Shown one piece after another: positions 24,589-33,311 of a DNA stretch of 39,891 bases. The position numbers were made by a program, and so were the translations under genes. Origin of the DNA: Rhizobium sophorae (lineage in GTDB: Bacteria > Pseudomonadota > Alphaproteobacteria > Rhizobiales > Rhizobiaceae); contig NZ_JABFCN010000060.1 in NCBI RefSeq assembly GCF_013087515.1, positions 1 through 39,891 on the forward strand, given 5' to 3'. Numbering within the stretch: the first letter of the stretch is position 1; every line of letters starts with the position of its first letter. Under the pieces are notes generated by a model that was not told where the DNA came from, ran no database searches, and was given only the letters and a program-made list of their open reading frames with translations.

Positions 24589-25272
24589 GTGACAGACGCT
24601 TTAGCGGCTCCGGGTCGGAAAATTGCGGAGAAAGGGCAGCATAATCTTGCATCGCTGACCTACAAGGCGGTGTCCGACATGATCCGGCATCGCCGGCTGA
24701 AAGGCGGGCATGTCATCGTTGAGGCAAGGCTTGCCGAGACACTTGGGATTTCGAGGACACCGCTGCGGGAAGCGCTGCAGAGGTTGGAGGGCGAAGGCCT
24801 GGTTCGCAAGGGCGATGGCCGAAGCTACGTCGTGCGACAGGTGGATATCGGCGAGTATCTTCAAAGTTTGAAATTGAGGTTGTTGATCGAACCTGAAGCG
24901 GCGGTATTGTCGATCAACGCCATTCCGCGGCGGCTTTTGATGAGCGTCCGGCAGGAAATCCATGACCTTTTGGATGCGACGGCGTATCACACAGACGCGC
25001 ACTGGTTCTCGGACGACAATCTCCATAATATGATCATCGATCATTGCGGCAACGCCGTAATGGCCAAGGTACTGCGGGAGCTTCGGGCGACCACGCGTCT
25101 CTTCGAAATCGACCGCCTGAAAGATCGCCTGAAGCCGGACTCCACGGAACACCTCGTTATCATCGAGGCGATCGACCGGGGCGATGTCGAGGAAACTCGC
25201 CGAGCTGTCGCCCAACACATCGAAAGCCTAATCGCATTTACGCGAATGCATCTACAAGTCGCTGACCTTTAG
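24589..25272 (+). CDS. Second GntR-family (FCD domain) regulator
   Basis: A 227-residue FadR-type regulator, divergent from the other GntR gene across 118 bp. It has YKAVSDMIRHRRLKGGHVIVEARLAETLGISRTPLREALQRL as helix-turn-helix and an FCD domain with FSDDNLHNMIIDHCGNAVMAKVLREL and EHLVIIEAIDRGDVEETRRAV. The GTG start at 24589 follows AAGGAA at about ten bases. The two regulators are paralogues with similar length and architecture. One may govern the operon and the other a shared or unlinked target. Confidence 0.9.
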   Translation: MTDALAAPGRKIAEKGQHNLASLTYKAVSDMIRHRRLKGGHVIVEARLAETLGISRTPLREALQRLEGEGLVRKGDGRSYVVRQVDIGEYLQSLKLRLLIEPEAAVLSINAIPRRLLMSVRQEIHDLLDATAYHTDAHWFSDDNLHNMIIDHCGNAVMAKVLRELRATTRLFEIDRLKDRLKPDSTEHLVIIEAIDRGDVEETRRAVAQHIESLIAFTRMHLQVADL

Positions 25273-25731
25273 TATTGCAGTTGCATTTTTGTGTGTCACG
25301 GCAAGACGGGTTGGATGCGGGGCGGAGGCGGCGGGCGATACCGGCCCGTGGTGGCAGCAGGCTATTCTGGGACGTGGTCATTGGGACGGCTGGTTTGTGC
25401 GACATCGTGTGTGTCCATGCCCTTGAGACATTGGCTGATCTTGCGGTCCCGGTGATCGACGGTGAGACGGACAAGCGAATGATCCGGTGAAGCATTCGCC
25501 CGTCGAACGGTTTTCTCAAGCAAGGCAAGGCATGCTGTGGGGCCGGCCGGCATATAGGTTCGGCGGGCAGTGTCACCAATTGCCAGGTCGGCGTGTTCGC
25601 ATCATGGCCAGCGCTTTACTCACTTGAGGAAAGGGAGAATGATATCTCCAGTCCGGCGGTCTTTTGGTGAAGCTCGCTTAGTCGCAACGATCAGATCGCC
25701 GCACGTCCCATAGCGAGTTCCAAGGTTCAAA
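25273..25731. other. Intergenic region without a recognisable gene
   Basis: About 460 bases between the GntR gene and a LysR gene. Frames exist on both strands (for example 25275-25490) but lack motifs, ribosome-binding sites or recognisable similarity. It could be a remnant of deleted sequence. Confidence 0.5.
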
Positions 25732-26589
25732 ATGCAGCACTTCGACACAGATGCGCTCGCGACCTTTGTGGCAGTGGCCGACGCCGGTGGCTTTACTGCA
25801 GCAGGGATGAGGATCGGCAAGTCGCAAGCGGCCGTCAGTCTCATCATCGCCCGTTTTGAAGAACAGATCGGGCGGAAGCTGTTTGACCGGACAAGACGCG
25901 GCGTGCACCTGACTGAAACAGGCGAGATCCTGATTGGCTATGCCCGCCGTATCATTGCGATCGAGGACGAGGCGCTGGCAGCGCTCGATCCAGGCGCCAT
26001 GCGCGGCTATGTCCGTCTTGGAATGCCGGACGACTACATCGAGCTGTTTGGCAAGCCTTTGATCGAAGAGTTTTCGCGCGCCAATCCCCGTATCCAAGTC
26101 GAGATCCAGTGCGACTTCTCCCGCTCCCTCGAGGCGATGGTCGAACACGGCACTATCAATCTCGCTATCATCACTCGTGCCCCGGATTCAATCGTTGGCG
26201 AATTGCTGCGTCGCGAGCCGCTGGTCTGGTGCGGACCTCCAGATGGGCAGATTGAACGACAGCGGCCCCTCCCTCTTGCATTGTTTCCAGAGAAGGATTG
26301 TCGAGCACGGCCCCATATCGTCCACGCTCTCACCCAGGCCGGCATCGGATGGCGAGCGGCATGGACATCCTCACATCTGCCGTCGATTCAGGCGGCGCTG
26401 GATGCGGGTGCCGCGGTTACAGCTTTGCCGGCCTCGGTTGTCGCTTCGCGACACCGCCGTCTGACCGCGGAAGACGACGGCCTGCCGTCGCTGAAACCGC
26501 TTGAGATCGCCCTTCTCGTTCCACATGGCGCGCGAGCCGCTGTTCGCACGGTCGCCAGCTTCGTCCGCTCGCATTTTCAGCAGCTTTGA
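25732..26589 (+). CDS. LysR-family transcriptional regulator
   Basis: A 285-residue LysR regulator. The N-terminal helix-turn-helix (ALATFVAVADAGGFTAAGMR, KSQAAVSLIIARFEEQIGRKLFDRT) is followed by the linker helix and the effector-binding domain (GYVRLGMPDDYIELFGKPLIEEF, LAIITRAPDSIVGELLRREPLVW). AAGG precedes the ATG by about seven bases. It converges on the aminotransferase gene (92-bp gap) and is the natural candidate regulator of the TRAP-aminotransferase operon, although the promoter region of that operon is 4 kb away. Confidence 0.9.
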   Translation: MQHFDTDALATFVAVADAGGFTAAGMRIGKSQAAVSLIIARFEEQIGRKLFDRTRRGVHLTETGEILIGYARRIIAIEDEALAALDPGAMRGYVRLGMPDDYIELFGKPLIEEFSRANPRIQVEIQCDFSRSLEAMVEHGTINLAIITRAPDSIVGELLRREPLVWCGPPDGQIERQRPLPLALFPEKDCRARPHIVHALTQAGIGWRAAWTSSHLPSIQAALDAGAAVTALPASVVASRHRRLTAEDDGLPSLKPLEIALLVPHGARAAVRTVASFVRSHFQQL

Positions 26590-26680
26590 CACTATCACTG
26601 TCGCCGTGATCAGGGTCGCGATACGGCGAACGGCCCGTTGCAAGGCATATGGTTTTCAGGATCCCAAAACAGCAAACTGG

Positions 26681-27916
26681 TTAAGCCGCCATGTCTCTTG
26701 CGGCGTCTTCAAAAATACCGATCATCTCGTCGATAACGCCATCGGTGTGGGCATTGGAAAGATAGAGACGTCCGAAGGCAAACGGCATGATCAACAGCCC
26801 GCGACGGCGAAGCGCCTCGTGAAGTTTGAGGGTCATGACGGCATTTGCCCTGTCCAGCGTCTCTGCGTAGTTCGAGGGCGGGCTATCGGCAAACCAGATT
26901 GTAAACACAGAGCCCTCCCCAGAGGTTGTAACCGCCCTACCACAACTGGCAAAAGCCAAATTTATGCCATGCCTTAAGCGCTCGCCGCGCGCCAGCAAGG
27001 CGGCGTAGTCGAGGTCTCTCAGAACCTGAAACGTTGCGGTGACGGCGGCTGTGGCCACAGGATTGCCGCTGTAAGTCCCGGCGCGGTTGACTGTGCCCTC
27101 TTCTGCAAGCGCCATGAGGTCGGGTCGACCGACGACAGCGGCCACTGCGACGCCACTGCCGATGGCCTTGCCGACGGTGGCCAGATCTGCTTCCACCTCC
27201 ATGCTATGCCCCGTCAGCCCGAATCGCGTGCGAAATCCCATCAGCACTTCGTCGAGAATGACAAGCGCGCCATGGCGCCGCGCCGTCGCTTCCACATGCG
27301 CAAGATAGCCGGGCGCTGCCGGGATGCATCCCGCATTGGCCAGCATCGGTTCCAGTATAATGGCAGCGATGCCACTGTTTTCCGCGAAAAGTTGATCGAC
27401 GTCATCGAAGTCGTTGAAGCGCAGCAGCGTGGTTCGCTCGTGCACCGGCCGCGCGTTTGTGAGCATTGCCGCATCGGCGGATCCCGCCTGGCCGAGCGTG
27501 ACGTCGTCATACCAGCCGTCATAGCCCGCAGCCATTTTTGCGATATAGGAGCGCCCCGTGGCAGCGCGAGCGAGCCGGCAAGCGAGATGAACAGCCTCGC
27601 TACCGGTATTGGTAAAGATCGCCCGCGACAAATGCTGCGTCGCAGCGGTCAGCACACTGGCAGCTTCCTCCTCTCCATCATGGGCAAAGGCCGGCATAGG
27701 CCCATTGCGCAGGGCGGCAGTGACTGCCTCCACAACCAGCGGATTCGCATGGCCGATCACCGTCGCCCCAAATCCGAGCGCCGTATCGATATACTGGCGC
27801 TGTCTGTCGTCCCAGATATAGGCACCTTGGGACCGTCGGGCGACAAAGGGTTTGCCGTCCATGGGTGGCAAGGCCCGCCCGGCGCTGGAGATTCCCCCAA
27901 CCAGATGTGTCGTCAT
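26681..27916 (-). CDS. Class III aminotransferase, glutamate-1-semialdehyde aminomutase-like
   Basis: A 411-residue PLP enzyme of fold type I. FTNTGSEAVHLACRLARAATG (residues 101-121) is the phosphate-binding loop, LDEV at 221-224 holds the pyridine-ring Asp222, and Lys250 in TVGKAIGSGVAVAAVVG forms the Schiff base. NRAGTYSGNPVATAAV resembles HemL-type enzymes. Because it is encoded with a TRAP transporter rather than heme genes, a catabolic role on a beta- or omega-amino acid is more likely than 5-aminolevulinate synthesis; most rhizobia make that compound with HemA. ATG 27916 starts 35 bases after dctM. Confidence 0.9.
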   Translation of the reverse strand: MTTHLVGGISSAGRALPPMDGKPFVARRSQGAYIWDDRQRQYIDTALGFGATVIGHANPLVVEAVTAALRNGPMPAFAHDGEEEAASVLTAATQHLSRAIFTNTGSEAVHLACRLARAATGRSYIAKMAAGYDGWYDDVTLGQAGSADAAMLTNARPVHERTTLLRFNDFDDVDQLFAENSGIAAIILEPMLANAGCIPAAPGYLAHVEATARRHGALVILDEVLMGFRTRFGLTGHSMEVEADLATVGKAIGSGVAVAAVVGRPDLMALAEEGTVNRAGTYSGNPVATAAVTATFQVLRDLDYAALLARGERLRHGINLAFASCGRAVTTSGEGSVFTIWFADSPPSNYAETLDRANAVMTLKLHEALRRRGLLIMPFAFGRLYLSNAHTDGVIDEMIGIFEDAARDMAA

Positions 27917-27951
27917 CGTATTTGTCCATTCGTTGCGGCCACGGACGGTTG

Positions 27952-29238
27952 CTAGAACCCGAAGTAACGCGGAAGCCATTCCGTCGTCTCCGGAATGAAG
28001 GCGACGAGCAGGAGGCAGATGTTGCTGGTAATGAAGAACGGGATAAGCCTGCGCGTAACCGCGTTCACCCCGACCTTGGCGACGTTGCAGACGACGAAGA
28101 TGTTGGTGCCCACCGGCGGCGTGAACAATCCAATACCCAACGCCATCGTGAAAATCAGACCAAGTTGATATGGCTGAAGCCCTGCTTCGACGCCGATCGG
28201 ATGAACGATCGGTGCGAGAATAATCAGCGAAGGCCCAAGGTCCGCCCAGGTGCCGACGAAGGTCAAAAGCGCCAGGATGAGCAGGATCGTGATGGTCGGA
28301 CCGGCTCCCCAAGCATGAAGGAGCCCGGCGGTCCATTGCGGAATCTGCTCGACGGTCAGTATCCAGGAAAATGGAACGGAAACAGCCATGATGATCATAA
28401 TTGCGCCGGTCATGCGCACCGTCTCCACCCCGATCTTCCAAAGGCCGGCCAAGGTAATTTCGCGGTAGAGGACACCTCCGACCAGAAGAGCCCAGACCAC
28501 TGCCACGAAGGCAGCCTCCGTCGTTGTCGCAAGCCCGCTGAGCATGGAACTGAGGACCGCAATCGGCATCATCAATGCAGGGAGTGCTCGCAAAAGGTGC
28601 TTGCTGAAGCTTGTTGCGGTCGGTCGGGTCTCTGACTTTGGAAAGTTCTCCTTCACCCCGACCCACCAGGCCGTGAGCATGAATGTGACCGCCAACATAA
28701 GGCCCGGAATAATGCCTGCTGCAAACAGCCCACCAATCGACGTATCCGTTATGACCCCGTACATGATCATCACAACGCTCGGCGGCAGGATGATACCCAG
28801 CGTACCGGCCGCGGCGGTGACCGCAGCTGAGAAATCCCGGGGATAGCCTCGCTCTGCCATCGCCGGGATCATGATGGCGCCGACAGCACCCGTATCGGCC
28901 GTGGCCGATCCGGTGATACCGCCATAGATCATGCAGGTCGCGACATTGACGACGCCCAGTCCACCCCTCACCCATCCGAACATGTCGTTGGCAAGGTCGA
29001 TGATCCGGCGCGTCAGGCCACCCTCGTTCATGATGCCGCCGGCGACGAGAAACAGCGGGATGGACGCCAATGAAATGGAATCGGCTCCCATATAGACCTG
29101 TTGCGCAAACCAGGAGGGTGGGAGCGGAACCAGACCGAAATAAATGACGACAAGGGTAGAAAACGCGATCGACCATGCGACCGGCACGCCAGTGTAGAGC
29201 GTGATGGCGAAGACGCCGAAGAGAACCAGAAGCGTCAT
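27952..29238 (-). CDS. dctM: TRAP transporter large permease (DctM)
   Basis: A 428-residue membrane protein of the DctM family with about twelve membrane segments, the ion-coupled channel of a TRAP uptake system. Visible signatures are IPLFLVAGGIMNEGGLTRRIIDLANDMFGWVRGGLGVVNV, ITGSATADTGAVGAIMIPAM and FTPPVGTNIFVVCNVA, the last a conserved Na+/substrate-site motif. The start overlaps the DctQ stop by one base (TAATG), so the two are coupled. Length is normal. Confidence 0.95.
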   Translation of the reverse strand: MTLLVLFGVFAITLYTGVPVAWSIAFSTLVVIYFGLVPLPPSWFAQQVYMGADSISLASIPLFLVAGGIMNEGGLTRRIIDLANDMFGWVRGGLGVVNVATCMIYGGITGSATADTGAVGAIMIPAMAERGYPRDFSAAVTAAAGTLGIILPPSVVMIMYGVITDTSIGGLFAAGIIPGLMLAVTFMLTAWWVGVKENFPKSETRPTATSFSKHLLRALPALMMPIAVLSSMLSGLATTTEAAFVAVVWALLVGGVLYREITLAGLWKIGVETVRMTGAIMIIMAVSVPFSWILTVEQIPQWTAGLLHAWGAGPTITILLILALLTFVGTWADLGPSLIILAPIVHPIGVEAGLQPYQLGLIFTMALGIGLFTPPVGTNIFVVCNVAKVGVNAVTRRLIPFFITSNICLLLVAFIPETTEWLPRYFGF

Positions 29239-29699
29239 TAGCCACGCTCCCGGAATGCCGAAACGATGCGAGCAATGGCGATGACGGCGAGAGTGGCGCC
29301 CATGAAGACGATGATGCTCTGAACGGTCCAACTCGGCGCGCGCATGACGGGCGTGGGAACAAATGCCGTGCGCGCAAGCATGGCCTTGCCGCTCCACAGA
29401 AAGGCGGCAGCAACGGTGAGCAGGATGAGATTGTGATAGATGCGAAACCAGCGGTTCCGACCACTGGTGGACGTGTTGCCGTCGATGGAAACGTTTTCGC
29501 CGGCAACTTCCGACAGAACAGCGCCGATCGCGGTCGTCCACAAGAACAGGATGCCGACCATTTCAAATGACCAAGTGATTCCGGAAAGACCGAGATAGCG
29601 GCCCACGGCACCAAGCCCGGTAGAAAGGATTAGGGCGACGACAACGAGGACACCAACGATCGTCATTACGAAGACCGCTGAAGAAGCCAGGCGTTTCAT
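29238..29699 (-). CDS. dctQ: TRAP transporter small permease (DctQ)
   Basis: A 153-residue protein with four membrane segments. It contains FEMVGILFLWTTAIGAVLSEVAGENVSID, matching the DctQ pattern of a membrane helix followed by an acidic turn, and ends in a basic Arg-rich tail. It is the scaffold subunit that pairs with DctM. ATG 29699 was chosen because GGAAAC lies before it; ATG 29711 is an alternative. It follows dctP by 94 bases. Confidence 0.9.
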   Translation of the reverse strand: MKRLASSAVFVMTIVGVLVVVALILSTGLGAVGRYLGLSGITWSFEMVGILFLWTTAIGAVLSEVAGENVSIDGNTSTSGRNRWFRIYHNLILLTVAAAFLWSGKAMLARTAFVPTPVMRAPSWTVQSIIVFMGATLAVIAIARIVSAFRERG

Positions 29700-29793
29700 G
29701 GAGGTTTCCATCAAGGGAGGACGTGGCTGCACGGGCAACGAATGCGGCAAGAACACGTCGGAGGACCGATCGTATCCTCGCCGCAGGCACTGC

Positions 29794-30789
29794 CTATTTT
29801 CCGGCTGCCGAGCGCACGGACGACACCAGATCGTCGCCCCATTCCGCCCCGAATTTGGCGTAAACAGGATCAACCATGGCACGGAACGGTGTCGTGTCCA
29901 CAGTTGTGACCGTAACGCCCTTCGACTTGAGGTCCTCAATGACCTGGGCATAGACCTCGTCGAGTTTTCCGCGGTACCAGATCGTCGTCTCTTCCACTGC
30001 CTTGGTCACCGCAGCCTGGTTTTCCGGGCTCAGAGCGTCGAAGCGCTCCTTGTTCATGAACCAGTAATTTGGCGTCCAGATATAGTTGGAGACAGACAGG
30101 AACTTCGCGCTTTCGTACCATTTCTGATCCGCGAAGTCGCGTATCTCCGGCTCCACGCCGTCGACCACATGCGATTGCAGCGAGGTATAGACTTCCCCGA
30201 AAGGAATCGATTGCGGCAGGGCGCCCAGTTGTTCGATGGTTGCGAGAATGACGGGGTTCGGCGGCGTCCGCAGCTTCAGACCCTTGATATCCTCCGGTGT
30301 AGCGATTGATTTGCTGACGGTTGCAAATTGACGGAAACCGGAATCAAGCGCTCCCAGCATCTTGAAGCCGTTGTCGGCACCCGTGTCGAAGACCTTCTTC
30401 CCGACTGGTCCGTCGAGAAAGGTGTGCGCTGCGTTTGCATCGGAAAACAAGAACGGCAAGGTGACGACGTTGAGTTTCGGATCGATCGCATCCGCAACGC
30501 CTCCTAGGCCGATATCGATGGAGCCGGAGCCGACACCATCGGCGATCGGTCCCTCATCGCCCAACTGACCATCTGGAAAAATCTGGACGGTAAGGCCGCC
30601 CTTGGTTTCGCCGGCGAGCTTGTCGGCGAACATGACAACAGCCTCCTGAATGAGGCTCTTCGAGCTTGACGCGTGGGCTAGCCGAAGAGTTTCGGCATTC
30701 GCTGGGCCGGTGCAAAGCAACAGGATGCCGGCGATGGTGGACATGGAAAGGCGACCGGCGTGAGCCCGCATGATATTGAATTCTAACAT
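29794..30789 (-). CDS. dctP: TRAP transporter substrate-binding protein (DctP family)
   Basis: A 331-residue periplasmic binding protein. A signal peptide ends after ANA (residue 32), then ETLRLAHASSSKSLIQEAVVMFADKLAGETKGGLTVQIFPDGQLGDE starts the DctP fold. IKGLKLRTPPNPVILATIEQLGALPQSIPFGEVYTSLQSHVVDGVE carries the conserved Arg that binds the ligand carboxylate. The ligand is therefore an organic anion, possibly an amino or keto acid given the aminotransferase downstream. ATG 30789 follows GAGGG at good spacing. Confidence 0.95.
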   Translation of the reverse strand: MLEFNIMRAHAGRLSMSTIAGILLLCTGPANAETLRLAHASSSKSLIQEAVVMFADKLAGETKGGLTVQIFPDGQLGDEGPIADGVGSGSIDIGLGGVADAIDPKLNVVTLPFLFSDANAAHTFLDGPVGKKVFDTGADNGFKMLGALDSGFRQFATVSKSIATPEDIKGLKLRTPPNPVILATIEQLGALPQSIPFGEVYTSLQSHVVDGVEPEIRDFADQKWYESAKFLSVSNYIWTPNYWFMNKERFDALSPENQAAVTKAVEETTIWYRGKLDEVYAQVIEDLKSKGVTVTTVDTTPFRAMVDPVYAKFGAEWGDDLVSSVRSAAGK

Positions 30790-30877
30790 GTTACCCTCTT
30801 TGTCATTGTTATGACCAAGAGTATGTGCGGCCTCTCTCAGGGGTTCAATCGGTAAAGCACCGTCTTCGATCAGGAAG

Positions 30878-30905
30878 CGTTATGTTACTATATCAGATCG
30901 TTATG
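30878..30905. promoter_or_regulatory. CGTTATG direct repeats upstream of the TRAP operon
   Basis: CGTTATG occurs at 30878-30884 and 30899-30905, 21 bp apart, in an AT-rich stretch about 90 bases upstream of the dctP start. Two-turn spacing fits binding by one regulator dimer or tetramer. The regulator is not identified. Confidence 0.3.
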
Positions 30906-31010
30906 CTGCGCCGCTTGTCACGCAACTGTCCCAAATTAACCCATTAATTAGCATTCACTTGCATGCGCGGACCACGATGCTACCGTCGCCGACATCGTGG
31001 GGGATCGCGT

Positions 31011-31268
31011 ATGACGATTGAAGAGCTGATCGATCTACAGGAAGCTGGCTCAAGGGCGCGGGTGCTCGGCCTGAAGGCTCACGAAAACCCATACCTCGCC
31101 GCCCATAGGATGCCGACTGGTGATACCAGCGCTCTCGGGGATTGGCTTGCGCGTCACGACGCGTGGAAATTCGGTTGGGAAGCGGAGGACGCTAGCCGCG
31201 AAGGTAGGATTGTTACGCACTTCAAGGAGCTGATCTCGATTGCCAAACGAGGTGCGCTCGATGCCTAA
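31011..31268 (+). CDS. Small protein, Rmf/CrpP-like
   Basis: An 85-residue protein. The segment EAGSRARVLGLKAHENPYL followed by a Trp-containing helix (DWLARHDAWKFGWEAEDASREGR) resembles ribosome modulation factor and CrpP-family small proteins: a Gly-x-x-Ala helix, an NPY turn and a C-terminal W-x-x-G-W/F helix. RMF makes 70S dimers in stationary phase; CrpP-like members have unclear roles. The start ATG 31011 follows GGGGGA; an earlier ATG at 30963 has no such site and yields an Arg-rich extension. It is divergent from dctP. Confidence 0.6.
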   Translation: MTIEELIDLQEAGSRARVLGLKAHENPYLAAHRMPTGDTSALGDWLARHDAWKFGWEAEDASREGRIVTHFKELISIAKRGALDA

Positions 31269-31306
31269 CTTTATTGATGGTGGTTCGCTATGACGAGTTA
31301 GGTTTT
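31264..31306 (+). terminator. Weak terminator after the small Rmf/CrpP-like gene
   Basis: CCTAACT (31264-31270) pairs with AGTTAGG (31296-31302) and is followed by TTTTCTT. The stem begins at the stop codon; the loop is long (25 bases), so it is a weak candidate. Confidence 0.3.
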
Positions 31307-31346
31307 CTTGCGGATCGGCAGCTCTTTCACCATCGGATTGCAGCGT

Positions 31347-33149
31347 TCAGGCCTTTTCGAAGAGCGGCGAGATGACCATTTCCGGCACCAGCACCAGGCC
31401 CTTGTCGGTTATCCGGATTTCAGGGATGACTGATAGCGGGATAAGGTTGAAGCCCATATAGGCGATGGTGCAGCCCGCCCTTTCCCATTCGAGCTTCAAG
31501 GCCTTTACCTCGTCGGCGACCTGGTGCACGCGCTTGTCGGACAAAAGCCCGGCGATCGGCAGCGGCACCATGGCCGTCACCTTGCCGTCCATGACGACAC
31601 AGACGCCACCCTGCTTTTCTTCGATCACGTCGAGCGCCATCTGCATGTCCGCGGCATTGGTGCCGGCGACGATGATGTTGTGGCTGTCGTGGCCGACCGA
31701 GGATGCGACTGCGCCTTGTCTGAGCCCGAAGCCGTTGAGCAGTCCGTGAGCGACATTGCCGGCAGACTTGCCGTGACGTTCCACCACCGTCACGAAGCAG
31801 AGGTCGTGCTTGTCGAAATGGGCTTGCCAGTCATTGGCCGGTTCCAGCGTGACGGTGACATGGCCGAGGGTAATGCCAGGCAGCTCCGTCCTGATCGTAT
31901 GAGCGACGACCGTCTCCGTCGGCAGGTCCGGTGTCAGCTTGAGATTTTTTGGCAGCTTGACCGTGTGATAGGCGGCATCCGGATAGCGGTACGGTTTCGA
32001 CAGGGCTTCGTCGAGGATCGGCATGATCTTCTTGCTGTCGACGACGAGCTCGCCGCCATACCAGGTACTGACCGGCGTAAGGTCGTCGCTGAGAAGCACC
32101 AGGTCGGCGCGCCGTCCGCCGCCCAGACCGCCGATTTCGCCTTCCATGCCGAACCGCGTCGCGCCGTGCAGCGAACCCATCGCCCAGGCCTGTTCCGGCC
32201 TCATGCCGTATTTCACGGCTTCGCGCGTTACCCAGTCCAGGCCGAAGGCAAGCAGATCTTCGGCATCACGGTCGTCGGTGCAGACGGCGACGCGCTTGTG
32301 GGAAGCGCCGAGCTCGGTGATCGTCTCGATCGCCTGCGGCAGCGAATGCCAGGGTGTCGTCGGCGGGCCGCCGCGCAGGAAGATCCACACGCCGGCTTCC
32401 AGCAGGTCGTCGGCAATGTCGCGGTCGATGGCTTCATGCGTGTCGGTAACGCCGGATGCGGCATAGGCGGCAACGAACTCCCGTCCGTAAACATGGCCCG
32501 ACACCGGCTTGCCGCGCCCGAGTGCTGCAGCCAGGATCGCATGGCTGCGCTCGTCGCCCATCGCAACGGGGACAAAGTCCATTTTCTCACCGAGAGCCAC
32601 GGCTTCCGGCCATTTGTCGAACAGGGCAGCGATCTTGTCCGGCGTCAGGTCGCCGCCGGCTGTTTCCATATCCGGCGTCGTCGCCGGCACGGTGCTCGGC
32701 ACGGTCAGGAAGATCGACAGCGGCGCCTGCCGTGCGTCCTCGAGCATGGCCTCGACGCCAGCGACGTCCATGACATTGCCGATCTCGTGGCTGTCGCAGA
32801 AGATCGTCGTCGTGCCGTTGAGGAGCGCCGCTTCGGCATAGGCGCAGGCCGTCACCATCGAGGATTCGATATGGATATGCGGATCGACCAGACCTGGCGC
32901 GATGATGCCGCCCTTGGCGTCGTAGAGCTTGGCGCACCCGCTCCTGTAGCTGCCGGCCGGCTTCACGGCTGCAATGCGGCCCCCCGAAATCCAGACTTCA
33001 CGTCCGTCGAGAAAGCGCTCCGAATAGGTGGACAAAACGCGTGCGCCCTGGATGACCAGGTCGGGTTCGCGACGAGCGGAGGCGACATCGGCAAGTCGGC
33101 GGGTCATGGTCGAGAGCGGCTGAACGGAGAAGCGGGTAAGCGTGCTCAT
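31347..33149 (-). CDS. ade: Adenine deaminase
   Basis: A 600-residue amidohydrolase converting adenine to hypoxanthine and ammonia. It has the metal-binding DPHIHIESS (His91 and His93), TTIFCDSHEIGNV, GHVYGREFVAAYAASGVTDTHEAI and a C-terminal Ade domain (GFGLRQGAVASSVGHDSHNIIVAGTNAADMQMAL). Length matches the bacterial family (about 560-600). GAGG lies before ATG 33149. It follows the cyclodeaminase-like gene by 162 bases and may have its own promoter. It would recover nitrogen and purine, in keeping with a nitrogen-scavenging region. Confidence 0.95.
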   Translation of the reverse strand: MSTLTRFSVQPLSTMTRRLADVASARREPDLVIQGARVLSTYSERFLDGREVWISGGRIAAVKPAGSYRSGCAKLYDAKGGIIAPGLVDPHIHIESSMVTACAYAEAALLNGTTTIFCDSHEIGNVMDVAGVEAMLEDARQAPLSIFLTVPSTVPATTPDMETAGGDLTPDKIAALFDKWPEAVALGEKMDFVPVAMGDERSHAILAAALGRGKPVSGHVYGREFVAAYAASGVTDTHEAIDRDIADDLLEAGVWIFLRGGPPTTPWHSLPQAIETITELGASHKRVAVCTDDRDAEDLLAFGLDWVTREAVKYGMRPEQAWAMGSLHGATRFGMEGEIGGLGGGRRADLVLLSDDLTPVSTWYGGELVVDSKKIMPILDEALSKPYRYPDAAYHTVKLPKNLKLTPDLPTETVVAHTIRTELPGITLGHVTVTLEPANDWQAHFDKHDLCFVTVVERHGKSAGNVAHGLLNGFGLRQGAVASSVGHDSHNIIVAGTNAADMQMALDVIEEKQGGVCVVMDGKVTAMVPLPIAGLLSDKRVHQVADEVKALKLEWERAGCTIAYMGFNLIPLSVIPEIRITDKGLVLVPEMVISPLFEKA

Positions 33150-33311
33150 GAAAACCTCATTTCCAGGGCTCGGGGAGGACAGGCAAGATTGTAAGGAACG
33201 CCGTCAGGGGTGGGAAGCACGAATAGTCGTTGTCTCTGGCGCAGGTCCAGGACTAGTGGAGCAGGGCGACAGGCGCGTTCCGATCATTCGCGATTGCCGG
33301 ACCCAAAGACG

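Noticed and set aside
26681..29614. One 977-codon minus-strand frame seemingly a fusion protein
   Set aside because: Only the last 411 codons resemble a protein (the aminotransferase); the first part is dctM in the wrong frame.
3967..30967. ATTCACTTGCATGC shared near 3970 and 30953
   Set aside because: A 14-base match between two places is expected by chance in 40 kb, and the flanks differ.
31524..33194. Plus-strand open frame of 556 codons opposite ade
   Set aside because: Antisense shadow; ade has all active-site motifs and a good ribosome-binding site.
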